Source: Parietaria judaica (Eukaryota > Streptophyta > Magnoliopsida > Rosales > Urticaceae). Taken from it: a stretch of 64,000 bases of DNA. The translations under genes and the position numbers were made by a program. Shown piece by piece: positions 9,970 to 21,033 of this stretch. Where the stretch lies: assembly GCA_954871525.1 (NCBI GenBank), contig OX940862.1, positions 39,610,232 to 39,674,231 on the forward strand, in the 5' to 3' direction. The notes under the pieces are model-generated. The model saw nothing but the letters and a program-made list of their open reading frames with translations. It was not told where the DNA came from and searched no databases. Position 1 is the first letter of the stretch, and each line of letters opens with the position of its first letter.

Positions 9970-10506
9970 AAGGCGATCCTGAAAAATAAGCTCTACGAAA
10001 AGAACGGAAGATGGGCCGAAGAGTTACCTGCAGTACTCTGGGCATACCGTACCACCGCCAGGAATGCAACAGGGGAAATCCCGTTCGCTCTGACCTACGG
10101 CGTCGAGGCGGTCATCCCTTTGGAAATCACGGTGCCCTCACCCCGGATCGAACTTTACGACCCGGAGCAAAATTCCGAAGCCTTGAGGGTTGAGCTCGAC
10201 CTCCTTGAAGAAAGGAGAAACATCGCCTACACACGTCTGGCAGCCCAGAAACGAGTTGTGGTGCGATACTACAATTCCAAGGTCAAGGCAAGACGTTTTC
10301 TCGAAGGCATTTTGGTCCTAAGAAAAGTGGGGCAAAACACGCAAGTCCAGGGAGCCAGCGTCCTGGGTCCAACCGGAGAGGGCCCCTACCGCATCGCCAA
10401 GGTTATCCGAGACGAGACTTACCGACTGGAGGAGATAGCGGGTAAAGATTTCCCCGTCCAGGAACGTCGAACACCTGAAGCAGTACAATCAATAAGTGAC
10501 GCGTGA
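9964..10506 (+). pseudogene. int: Integrase C-terminal fragment
   Basis: The frame is open from the deletion junction at 9964 to TGA at 10504-10506 with no intervening stop. It carries the end of the catalytic core (AEELPAVLWAYRTTARN, then IPFALTYGVEAVIP), the helix LDLLEERRNIAYTRL, and the C-terminal module with LVLRKV and GPYRIAKVIRDETYRLEE. Near 10460 a one-base loss shifts the frame. In the neighbouring frame the usual end of these integrases (NVEHLKQYNQ then TAA, at about 10461-10496) is visible, so the final ten residues of the shown frame are spurious. The protein lacks the zinc finger and the first two catalytic Asp residues and cannot be active. Confidence 0.88.
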
Positions 10507-10899
10507 CCGAAACCGTGTCTGAAAAGCGAGCCGGAGCCGACCAACTAAGCAACGACTAGGAGCTCGACCAATCTGGGTAAAAAATTCCCAGAATGTTCCA
10601 ATCCAGGTTGAAGCTAAGAAGAAGCCAAAAGTCAGAAGCTCCAATACAGGCAAAAAGCTCACCGGGAAACGTCTAAGCCAATGTTGCCGCCACAAGTCGG
10701 ACCGGGAATAACCCCGGCTACCGACACATGTAAAAGAAAGCACCACAAGAACTGCCAATCAATATAATTCTCCTTGTCTATTATCACACCTGTCTCTACT
10801 TGTATAGTTTTTTCCTAACCCTAACCGATTACTCAAAATTGGGGGCTTACCGGAATAGGCAGAGACATGTAAAAGAAAACAAAACAAAAAAAGAACCGA
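10507..10899 (+). other. 3' untranslated region of Tat element, proximal part
   Basis: Non-coding sequence directly downstream of integrase. It includes CCTAACCCTAACCGATTACT near 10818, a fortuitous short telomere-like match, and GGGGGCTTACCGG. No feature with a clear function is visible. Confidence 0.5.
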
Positions 10900-11530
10900 A
10901 GAAGTAAACCGCTCAAAGCACAAAAATCGGTAAAAAGACCAAGCAGCGCCACTTGGCACAAAAGTCCTAGTAGGGTTCGGGCCTCGACCCCGCCTACTCA
11001 GGCTCAAAAAGACCTGGAAGGCCCGGACCTCGATCCCGCCGATCGAAGAATCGACTCCGAGATAGTAAGCCGCTCACAAGCGCCAACTTCGGAAAAGCAC
11101 CAGGGGCGTAAAACCTGGCAACTAAAAGTCCAAGACTATAAGCCGTTCGTAGCGCAAATTTTGGCAAAAAGACGAGAACCTCGCTTCTGACACTAATTCC
11201 GAAACTGTAAGCCGCCCCCAGGCGCCAACCTCAGCACCCGAAACAGTAAACCGCCTCATAAGCGCAAACTTCGGGAAAGCCAAACGCCTCAAGGGCGTCC
11301 TCTTGGCGCAAAGTCCTAGCGCGGCCTGGACCTCGATTCCGCCTGCTCCGGCCCTAAGTCCGAAACCGTAAGCCGCCCCCTAGGCGCCACCCTCGTCACC
11401 CGAGACAGTAAGCCGCCTTGTAAGCGCAAACCTCGGAAAGAGCCAAACCCCTCGCAAGCGTCCTCCCGGTACCAAGCCCTAGCACGGCCTGGACCTCGAT
11501 CACGCCTACTCAGGCACCAAGTCCGAGACC
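10900..11530 (+). repeat. Degenerate tandem repeats in the Tat 3' region
   Basis: Recurrent blocks of the form GTAAGCCGC-C..AGGCGCCAA-CTTCGG appear at about 11058, 11139, 11208, 11245, 11367 and 11408, alternating with GGCCTGGACCTCGATTCCGCC blocks (about 10980, 11020, 11323, 11488). Unit spacing is irregular (roughly 40-110 bp). Amplified repeats between pol and the 3' LTR are known from Tat-lineage elements such as Retand. Confidence 0.7.
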
Positions 11531-12422
11531 AAAGGACACCTCTCAAGCGCCTAGTCCGGACCTCAAAAACCAAAGGCACGACACTAGCACGAAGTCTAAA
11601 AGCAGGAGGGACCACCAAAAAAAAAACCCGGGAAGAAGCTCGAGGGGTAGAGACCCGCCCCAAAGCACAAAGCGCACCAGGCGGCAACGAAAATATGCTC
11701 GCCAATGAGAAGGCTCAAAACCAAGCCGAAATGCCTGAGAGAATAAGCACCTGCCACAAACGAAAGAGGGGGTAAACCCGAGAAAAATACGGAAACCCTC
11801 AAATACGCTACAAAAACTGACACGCTCTGATCGGCGTGCGGAAGATATCATATATGCCGTGGCATCTCTTGAAAAGACAAGAATTATCAAATAATTACAA
11901 TCATTACCTCGCAGTGTATGTACAAAAATCCGCCACAGACGGCGGGTTTACGATCTCAGGCAAAAAATGGGAGATACACTGGCGCCGACGGGCTACAAAA
12001 AAAAAGAGAGAAAAACGAAAAGAAAAGCTGCTGTCGCATCTTGAAGCCATGTAACTCGACCGGGTCATCCCTGTTCCCGGAAAGCTCGCCGCCATCATGC
12101 TCCGGAGGGATATGAGCACCAAAACCCTCCGGCGGATGCTGGTCGTCGCCGGCAACGGCGCTGCCCTGAAGTCATCCTGGAAACCCGCCGGAACGCCAAA
12201 GTCTGGGGCGGCGACTGGAAAGTCAAAATCAATCATCGGGGCCGGGTCAGGAATAGCACCGATATACGGCGCAAGCAACACCCACGTGGCAGCTGGGAGA
12301 GTGAAATGCTTGGTCAGGAAAGCAACGGAAAACGGAACTCCGATGTTCCCCATCACTAGAGCTATGAAGCACGACGCAAAGCCGTCCCAAAAGCGAGCCT
12401 CACCCGCCTGAGCTGCGCCGCT

Positions 12423-13799
12423 TCAAATGTTGTCCAGCTCTAGCTCGAGCGCCTCGAGCTTGCTCTGCGACGTCATCATCGCGGCGGAGACTTGGTGAAA
12501 CTCTGACGACCCTCGGGTCATCTGGCTCACCAGATTTTCCCGACTCTCCTGAGCCTCCCGCAGTAGGCGCAGGGCCACGGACATGCCGTGCTGGGCATGG
12601 TACTCTTTATTCCCTCGCTCCAGTGAAGCGAGCCGACCTCTGAGAAACGCGATCTCTTGCGTGAGAAGCCCTTCGACACTCAAGTCACGAATGGGGCTGG
12701 AAAATTCGGGAGCATCAGGGGAGAACACCGAAGGAATCTGCAGAGAATCAGAAATACAATCACAGAAAGCCAGAGGTATATCCGAAAAAGCAAACTTGCG
12801 ACGAAAAGAGACATACCGGAGCAGGAACCGACCCAGCGGACAGTAGCTCCGCCATCGGCCGAGCGAATTCGAAGACCGATGGCGCGTGATGAGGATCCGG
12901 GACTAGAGTAGGGAGATATCCCCCGGGAAATTGATCTCCTTAGTATCCGATGCTCTGCCCCGCCGGACGAGGCATGCGTGGCACGACGGCCACGGTTCTA
13001 CGGAGGGACGGAAGAAGACGGCTCGGCACCACTAGAAGCTCTCCTGCCACCTGCCATACCTGCAAAACACAAACGCGTCAGATGTCAAGACGAGCAAAGA
13101 CGACAGAATTACCATCAAAATATATGAAAGACAGCAAGCAAGTAACAAAAGGAAACCATTCAAGGTCTGGGATCCCGCCAAGAGATTCCAGCACGGCTCA
13201 AGAAGGCGATCGATCGGAATCCACCCCGACCGAACCCACGCCGACCATTCCAAATAAGGAGCAAAAATCCCTGGAGAAACGAAATTTGCCATAAAAAGGC
13301 TGCCAAAGTCATAACTCCCGACAGGGGAAACCATGCGTTAGGGCACGGACCCTAGATGATAGGTGCCCGAAACCCACACCCAGCGACTATGCTAGATAAA
13401 TTCTCGAACCCCCGCGTTCCCCAATGAAGCCAGAACATGAAGAACTTGTCAACGGACAACTCACGACCACGTTCCTCTCGCCACATCGAGTAACAACCGG
13501 CAATAAACCGGCAAGCACTTGGACTTAGCTGAATCGGGTGCAGGCCGGAAAAAATTAAAAGCCCCTCCAGCAGAGAAGGGATACTCTCCACGGGTACCGC
13601 CACATCCCCTCGGGAGGCCGGGTGGGTGCCAAACCCTCCGCCGGCGCACGAACCCTGTCAATGGGAGCCAACCCTTCGTCCCGAAAGAAGGTTTCCAAGG
13701 CATGGGGGGTAACGGCGCTCGGGACATCAATGTCTGAAAAATTAGGCGGTGGGTCAAACAAGAATCTGTAGGGGCCTGATGATCAGTTCTAAGCAACAC
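12423..13799 (-). pseudogene. Antisense gene of the Tat element: gypsy-type transposon domain and coiled coil
   Basis: Opposite to the retroelement's transcription lies a coding-like region. At 13799-13352 overlapping minus frames contain LEGLLIFSGLHPIQLSPSAC, then MWREERGRELSVDKFFMFWL. This pattern resembles the 'putative gypsy type transposon' domain found in antisense ORFs of plant Tat elements. Further down, 12728-12423 is a 101-codon frame with heptad-like Leu spacing and many Glu/Gln/Ser residues (LTQEIAFLRGRLASLERGNK), probably a coiled coil. The segments are in different frames, so introns or frameshifts must separate them. I cannot choose, and the assignment of the first domain rests on pattern memory. 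Confidence 0.55.
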
Positions 13800-15060
13800 C
13801 TTATCATGTTAATAAAAAATCGGGCATGGCCCGCCTGCTGTGACAGCTCTATGACGCGGCCGACGCGGCCTTCCCGTGTCAACAGCCACAGATCGGGTAC
13901 CTGCAACAACCAAAGGAGAACCTATATCTACAACAGGGGGTTTCCGACCCAACCCGGGATTAATAAGCGGGTCGCAAGGAGGGACCTCGCTGGACAAATT
14001 CCCAGAACCCCGATGGGATACGGAGACAAAGCCCGAATTATGGCTGCCGAAGAGGCTGCCAGTGGGTGCCTGCCAGACCTAAAACCAGGCGTGGAAGACC
14101 CTCGGGGAATGGTCGAGGCGGGGTTTCCAGATCTCAACCTCGGGCCAAAAACTTATACGCAGACCCCGCCTGGATGGGGCAGGAAAAATGTCGATGCGCT
14201 CATAAGGACGTGGGGCTCCCGAGGACCCGGCCCAGTAGAGCCCGGGCCCACCGGGGAACCCCGAAACCCGACCGGTCCCTCACGGGAAACCGGACCACGC
14301 CGGCCACCCACGGCCTCTCCAGCAGCCGGGACCACCTCGAGCTCCCGATCATCACGCCGGCCCCTTCCGCCGCCAGTAGGCATCGCCGCGGCCTCCTTGG
14401 CCAGCCCGATTTCCACGGCCACCGACGAGGAGCCGAGCTCCCACCGGCCACCTACGGCCCCCTCATCGGCCGGCGATCCGACAGACGGGACCGCCTGGGC
14501 CCCCTGGACCTCGGGGGACCGTCTCTCCCTGGTGATGGACACCGCCGTGTTGCCCACCACCAAATCAGAGGGGCAAAACCCACCCGGAGAACGGCCGGCC
14601 CACTCCGGCACCTCCGGCCTCCACTTCAGGCAGCGACCCCAAAGACATGGTCGCCTGGGCACCCCGGTCCTTGGGGGACCCACCAACGGCGACGGGGAGC
14701 CACACCGCGCCGTCGCGAGCGAGCCCGACCTCGCAAAACCCATGCGAGGGGTCCGACTTCGACCGGCTTCCTCCGTTCACGCCGCCGTCGCGATCCACGG
14801 CCACTGATGAACTCGCCGTGGCCTCCTGGAACCCATCTCCGGCGACGGCGAGCAGCAGCGCGCCGCCGAGGGCTGGCCCGACTCCACCAGACCCACACGA
14901 AGGCGAGCCCGCTCTCCCTCGTGCTCCACCGACGCCGTCCTCCTCCTCCGTCAACCTTGCCGGACTCAGTTGACCCCGATGGTGGCCCTCTCCAGCGGCG
15001 GCGGTGGCTGGCTGGGCAGCAAGGGCTCTGGTCTGCTGGTTCTCCATCGGCTCCAGAGGA
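13800..15060 (-). other. GC-rich, repeat-containing 5' portion of the antisense gene region
   Basis: Base composition jumps to strongly GC-rich between about 14200 and 15050 and is not matched anywhere else in the window. All frames are open for long distances because of that composition (plus 13749-14807, minus 14153-14743, minus 14565-15047), so open frames mean little here. Internal imperfect repeats built on GACGGCGAGC-like and GATCCACGGCCACTGATGA / TTTCCACGGCCACCGACGA blocks are visible. It would be the upstream part of the antisense transcription unit. Confidence 0.45.
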
Positions 15061-15375
15061 AACTCGAAGTCAATTTTTCACGAATCGGCTCAATTTCCAC
15101 GCGATTTGCACAAAAATTGATCCGAATATCGCATAACAAAAACCGAGCTATGCTAAAATCCGTTGAAAAAGCAACAGAACGGAAAAAACGGCACGCGAAA
15201 ATGCTAACGGAATAAAAATTTAGGCAAGCTCAAAAAACTTACTTCGAATTAAGTCCGTCAGCCGTGTCTGTCTCGAAACTGTGAAAAACCTTACTTCGAA
15301 GTAAGTCCTTGAGCCAACCTCGAATTTATAGAAGTTTCACGGATATCCCAAATTCCCATAAAACTGGAGGTATAA

Positions 15376-15568
15376 TGTTATGGGTAAAAATCAGGATTGA
15401 TTTTATAAACAAATTAATTAATCGGGAATTATCGTATCGATTTCCATTAATTAATTTACTAAATTCAAATTAATCTTTTAAATATTATTATGAATTAAAT
15501 AAATCAATTTCGAAAAACAAGGTGTCCCGGTGTTCACAAAAATATGAAAACACCCAAAAACGATAGAA
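15376..15568 (+). repeat. Partial 3' LTR of the second Tat element
   Basis: From TGTTATGGGTAAAAATC on, the sequence parallels 8942-9170 (shared blocks TTAATTAATCGGGAATTATCG and CACAAAAATATGAAAACACC). It stops at about 15568, where caulimovirid-like coding sequence begins. A short purine-rich stretch (AAAACTGGAGG) precedes it. Confidence 0.85.
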
Positions 15569-15570
15569 AA

Positions 15571-16990
15571 CTAAAAGTTCCTATTCATAACCAAGTCATA
15601 AAAGCTGCCGCTTATAAAAATATCAATGAAGAAGACTCCATAAACGTAAAAAATATTATCCTAGAAAACAATTTCACAAATACTCACCTCAATACCATAG
15701 GAGACCAACTTTGAAGAATGGAACAAAACATGCTATCAAAACCATCCAAAATACTAAAACCGTTTGAAAAATATCATCAAGTTCCCAAAATGAATTTATC
15801 AAAGCCATTAAAAATCAGATAGATAGCGTTGGATCTTCCTCCACAGGAATAGTTATCCAAGATACACCAACTAGAAATAATGAAACCGTTCAAGATACCC
15901 CCATTAGAAACATTAATATCCTTGAATTAGGGTCAGAAAATGAAGCTTTCGTAGACTCCAAACCACACATTCATAAAATTAAATGGCAAAACCAAGGACA
16001 TAAATACACTGCGCCAGACATAGACGTTGAAAACAAACCAAATGTCCTAAACCAAACAAAACTCAATGCTCATTTTTTCTACGAATGAAACATAGATGGA
16101 ATGTCTGAATACAATACAATAAATACCCTCCAACAAATGACTATGTGTGCTAACGCCTATAGGGGCCAACCACACATGAGTGACAAAGCAATTGCTGAAC
16201 TTTTAATAGCGGGATTGTCAGGACAATTAAAAGGATGATCGGATTTATATCTCACCGAAAACCAACAACGACAAATAATTGACTCCTTAGAAACCGATGA
16301 AGTAGGAATCTTATTCTTGATAAGAACCAAAATCACATACAAAATGTTGTTGCAACGTTAATATTAACAATATCCCTTAATTTCATTGGTGACCCCACCA
16401 TAATGAAAGATAAAAATGCTGAACTCCTTTCAAACCTAAAATGTAAAAAGTTAAGTGACTTTTAATGGTATAAAGACACTTTTTTTTACAAGAATAATGT
16501 TACGAGGTGATGCAAATGAGCCATTTTGGAAAGAAAAATTTATGGCTGGACTCCCAAACCTCCTCAGTGAAAAAGTCCGTAACAAAATAAAAGACACTTA
16601 CAACGTTGAAAATATTCCTTACTCCAACCTCACTTATGGCGAACTAATAGGATTTACACAAAAGGAAGGACTAAAGATTTGCCAAGATTTAAAGCTTCAA
16701 AATCACCTGAAATGGAAAATGAAAATAACGAAGGAGGAACTTGGGTCTTTCTGCCAACAATTCGATATAAATCGGTAATCTTCCAAAAAATGCAATGACT
16801 GCGCTAGTTATAAAAAGCCCGTATACAATAAATTCAGAAAAAACCATTTTAAAGGAAAAAACAAAATTTATTACAAGAAAACTAGCAAAAAAAAAAAAAC
16901 TACAAAGAAAGATTTTTCCAAAATAAAATGCTACAATTGTGGAAAACTTGGACATACCCAGAGATACTGCAGATTTAATAAAAAAAAATT
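15571..16990 (+). pseudogene. Pararetroviral coat-protein region with zinc knuckle
   Basis: Broken frames cover a stretch with the conserved capsid block around 16090-16240 (NIDGMSEYNTINTLQQMT, then AELLIAGLSGQLKG), followed by a CCHC knuckle at 16929-16970 (CX2CX4HX4C). At least three nonsense codons are visible (TGA after the block ending GDQL near 15711, TGA near 16086 before NIDGMS, and TGA near 16236 after GQLKG, where relatives have Trp), and frame changes occur before the knuckle. The upstream movement-protein part is mostly lost. Confidence 0.78.
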
Positions 16991-17199
16991 AACAACTTAG
17001 GATTAACTAATGATGTCCTTGAAATAAAAACTACAAAAACAGACTTACAGATCCTACGGCAAACACAAAAACAAGATTCTGAAACACTTCAAGCTCTTGT
17101 CCAAACTTGTCTTCATCAAAACGACGGATCTGATTCATATCATGAAGATGGTACAAATGAAATTCAGAACATAGAAAAAATTCATGAAGATTTCCCATT

Positions 17200-19147
17200 C
17201 ATTCAAAAACAAGTAACATCACAAAAATATCTCGTTAAAATAACAATAGCCTTTGATAAAAATTTCACGATTGCAAAAATCGCTCTATTTGACACGGGAG
17301 CAGATTTAAGTTGCATTAAAGAAAGTGTTGTGCCAAACAAATACAAATCTAAAACAAACGAAAAACTTAATGCAGCCAATAATTCAAGAATGAAAATAAG
17401 TGCAAAAATTGATGCTTCATTATAGTAGAAAACTTATCAATAGTCACATCATTCATGCTTATCTCGAATACCCATCACACTGTAATCTTGGGCATCCCTT
17501 TTATCAATTTGATAACTCCTTATAAAGTTAACCACGATCATATATCATCAAAAATAAAAAATGTAAAAGATAAGTCTTCCATTCTTAGAAAAACCAAAAA
17601 CAAGGAATCTCAATATAATAAAAGCTTGTTCTATTTATGAAAATCAAATAAACCTCCTAATCAAGGGAAAAAATGATCTCGAAGATACAAAGAAAAAAGT
17701 TTTAGATCAGAAAACTACTACACAACTTCAACAAAAAATAGTTCAAGAAAAAATAAAAAACTATAAACGAGATAGAAACTGAATTATGCTCAGATCTGCT
17801 AAATATTTTAGGGAACGAAACCAACACCTAGTTGACCTTCCTTATGAAAAAGATTTTAATGAAAAACAAATTCCCACCAAATCAAGACCAATCCAGATGA
17901 ACCGAGATCTAGAAAACCATTGCCGAAAAGAAATCAATGACTTACAAAAAAAAGGTTTAATCTCTAAATCTAGATCCCCTTGGAGTTGCGCGGCTTTTTA
18001 CGTTAATAATACCGCTGAACTTGAAAGAGGCGCCCCTCGCCTTGTGATAAATTACAAACCTCTAAATACAGCTTTAAAATGAATTCTTTACCCTATACCA
18101 AATAAAAAAATACCTTCTACAAAACCTCCATGACGCAAATATTTTCTCAAAATTTGACATGAAATCAGGATTCTGGAAAATAAAAATCGATCCAAAAGAT
18201 AGATACAAAACTGCATTCACAGTACCTTTTGGGCAATTTGAATGGAATGTAATGCCCTTTGGTAAAAAAAATACCCCTTCCGAATTTCAAAGAATAATAA
18301 ATGATATATTTGGTCTATATTCCAACTTTTACATTGTTTACATTGATGATGTACTAATTATTTCCAATTCAATCGATCAACATTTCAAACACCTAAAAAC
18401 TTTTTTCCATCTAACCAAAAAGAATGACCTCGCCATTTCAAAATAAAAAAATATCCATTTTTCAAACAAAGATAAGATTTCTTGGTCATTATATTTCCCA
18501 AGGAACTATTATTCCAATAGGAAGATCCCTTGAATTTGCCAATAAATTCCCTGATAAAATAATTGACAAAACTCAACTACAAAGATTTCTAGGAAGTTTA
18601 AATTATGTCCTCGATTTTTGCCCAAATATAAATAGACTTGCAAAACCATTACACGGTAGGTTAAAAAAGAATCATGTACGATGGTCTGAAGTTCACACCA
18701 AAACCGACAACTTATTAAAAGACAAATTCTTGAAATCCCACGCCTTCACATAGTGGATCCGCTAGCACGAAAAATTGTTGAAACTGATGCTTCAGATATT
18801 GGTTATGGTGGGATATTAAAAAAAATTCAAAACAATAAAGAATGCATTGTACAATTTACTTCAGCTCATTGGAATGATTGCCAAAAGAATTATTCTACAA
18901 TAAAAAAAAATTATCCATTGTCATGTGCATCACAAAGTTTCAAAACAATTTACTGAATCAAAAATTTTTACTACGCATTGATTGCAAGTCTGCAAGAGAA
19001 ATCCTTGAAAAAGATGTTGAAAATATTGCATCAAAACAAATTTTTGCAAGATGGCAAGCAATTTTATCTATGTTTGATTTTGATATCGAAAATATAAAGG
19101 GAGATACAAATTCAAAACGAGACTTTCTGACCAGAGAGTTCTTATAA
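17200..19147 (+). pseudogene. Pararetroviral protease, reverse transcriptase and RNase H
   Basis: The retropepsin motif FDTGADLSC lies at 17288-17314. RT motifs follow in a sequence of at least four frames: SRSPWSCAAFYV and LVINYKPLN (17970-18070), the palm start FDMKSGFWKI (18150), MPFGKKNTPSEFQ and the catalytic YIDD at 18339-18350, then FLGHYIS (18478). RNase H shows ETDASDIGYGG (18780) and a terminal HisAsn-less DTNSKRDFLTREF (19105-19140). Stops lie at 17637, 17780, 18080 and 18444, and frames change between 18440 and 18880. No functional polymerase can be made from this copy. Confidence 0.85.
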
Positions 19148-19160
19148 AACTGATCATAAA

Positions 19161-20504
19161 TGACTACAAAAGGAAAACATAATGATCGAGGAAAATCAAA
19201 ACAAACCATTACTTCATGGGCGGATATGGTCGAAGCGTCAACATAAGAAATTTCACCTGTTCAGTCCCCAGATTCTCAAAAATCCTTCAAGGCCGTCAAA
19301 AAATGGATTGAATCGATTTCAAAGTCACCAAATCTCTTCTCCGTACTAGAAAAGACCTCCAATATCATTTCAGAAACCGCAAATACAAAGTCCTCATCAA
19401 ATACCCTAATTGCTCTTCCCTCCAATATTCAACATGTCCCAGACACCAAAATTCTTGCTAGAAACAACAATTCTAACGAAATAGTAGTGAGAGCAGATCA
19501 AACCAAGATTAGGAAAAAGCCCTCTGACCTCATACAAAAAACAAGATTTCAAACCATTATAACCATCGAAAAAGGGTTTTTAGAGCCTGAGCCAAAAGAT
19601 ATAGTCGCCAACCTTTTCCCTCACGATTGGCATTTCAAACCTTGGGATCTCTCCAAACCACAGGAATACTACATGTCAATCCTCGAGTGCACACACTCGG
19701 CAAGATTCAAACACTTTTTCCGCTCGGATAAAAATATAACTCCAGATTATTCAACATGCAACATCCCGGAAAATCATCCACCCTCAACAATGGGGACATC
19801 CTCTCCCAAAACCAATATTATTCCCAGTCCAGTTTACTACAAAATTCAAACACGCCCCACTTACAACTATTGGGATTACAACCAGGCGTGGTTCAACACC
19901 TTTTTCCTCCAAAACACTTACCAAACCCATTCCTGGATTTTTTTTACTTCAATACTAGGAACCAATACATATTCCTAAAATGGTTCAAGTTATGGTGGAG
20001 TTACTTAAGTTCAATACTAGATATCCTCCATCCTGAAGTCAAGGAAACCTTTGACCATTTCAAAAATTTCTTTAACCCCAGTGACGAAGAAAAATAATTC
20101 AATCCTCTTTTACTCTTCTCAATAAAATTTATCTTCCCTGGTCTTTGTCACGGAAGTACCACCAATTCTTCGACGACAAAGGGGATGCAATACTATCACG
20201 GGTGTTCTTGGTCAAATGGTGGGATAACTATCAAGTCCCACAAACAATCAAAATACAGGAAGTCCAAACATGGTTAAAACAACACGGCAAAGAGAAAATA
20301 TGTCCGTCGGAAACAACAACTTTTCTTGCAAGGAAGTCGCATGCAAGTGCAATGTTAGCGGCACCCAAGACAGAAGAAGAGTACTTTTCGATTATGCAAC
20401 AAATCATGCAATCCAAGACTGGCTCATCAACCTCTGGCGACAATCAAAACGATGACGATGAAGACCATTTATTGGCAGATATGGAAAAAATCAATATGAT
20501 GTAA
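19161..20504 (+). pseudogene. Second ORF of the pararetrovirus (function unknown)
   Basis: Starting with ATG at 19161, 13 bases after the RNase H stop, broken frames encode a protein without a known activity. Aromatic-rich blocks such as YNYWDYNQAWFNTFFLQN (about 19860-19915) are followed by VFLVKWWDNYQVPQTI (about 20204-20250) and an acidic C-terminus ending in TAA at 20502-20504. A stop at 19246 and at least two frameshifts (near 19930 and 20100) are visible. Proteins with this KWWDxY block occur as the ORF downstream of RNase H in florendovirus-like integrants, and no function is established. Confidence 0.65.
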
Positions 20505-20778
20505 AAAAAATAAAAATTGTTTGTTCTCATATTGAAGGGGCGGAATATGTACCTGACCCCAAATTATGATCATTTTAGCTTCTCAGCAACAATAATGTAA
20601 AGGGACTCTTCACCAACTGGCAATCACCACTCAACTCTACAAAAAAAATACCAGCTGGCAGTCACTATTCAATTCTGACAGAACAATAATGCTCCCCCTA
20701 CCACCAATACTCCATCAAATACACTGTCCCTGACACTAGTACACTACAAAAAGCAATACCTGCTATCGCATCATCCTA

Positions 20779-21022
20779 CCTCCACTACCAAAAGCACCCA
20801 TCTCCCCCACTATCAAAGGCTCCACCATCACTACACACCAAAATGGAGGCTCCATGGCTCAAACATCAGATACAACCACAAGGCAGACATCTTCCTACAC
20901 CCACTACCTCCACTACCAAAAGCACCCATCTCCCCCACTATCAAAGGCTCCACCATCACTACACACCAAAATAGAGGTTCCATGGCTCAAACGTCAGGTA
21001 CAACCAGAAGGCAGACATCTTC
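20779..21022 (+). repeat. 128-bp direct repeat upstream of the pararetroviral TATA box
   Basis: Unit 1 (20779-20906) and unit 2 (20907-about 21022) both run from CCTCCACTACCAAAAGCACC to AGGCAGACATCTTCCTA, with about six differences. The second unit ends in the TATA box where the first has TACACCC. Duplicated blocks upstream of a TATA box are enhancer-like in arrangement; activity is not shown. Confidence 0.88.
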
Positions 21023-21023
21023 C

Positions 21024-21033
21024 TATAAATAGA
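21024..21033 (+). promoter_or_regulatory. Pararetroviral TATA box
   Basis: TATAAATAGA follows the duplicated 128-bp block and precedes a leader-like stretch, as expected of the single pregenomic promoter of plant pararetroviruses. A tRNA-Met primer site (TGGTATCAGAGC type) was not found downstream, so the leader is probably incomplete. Confidence 0.65.

Larger units (their letters stand above)
8942..15568 (+). mobile_element. Second Tat-lineage gypsy element, internally deleted, plus orientation
   Basis: The 5' LTR (8942-9969) is fused directly to the C-terminal third of integrase (9964-10506). A long 3' region of almost 5 kb follows, and then a partial 3' LTR from 15376. Leader, gag, protease, RT, both RNases H and most of integrase are absent. 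LTR similarity shows it belongs to the same family as the minus-strand copy at 1-6643. The 3' LTR is interrupted after about 190 bp by caulimovirid-like sequence. Confidence 0.88.

Noticed and set aside
10815..10832. Telomere-like CCTAACCCTAACC
   Set aside because: Only two units, inside retroelement 3' sequence.
13749..14807. Long plus-strand open frame of 352 codons
   Set aside because: GC-rich low-complexity DNA leaves all frames open; the product is Pro/Arg/Ser-rich without domains, and domain-like signals lie on the minus strand.
14153..15047. Overlapping minus frames (Gly/Ala/Val-rich)
   Set aside because: Open because of base composition; not called as separate genes, only noted as the upstream part of the antisense region.
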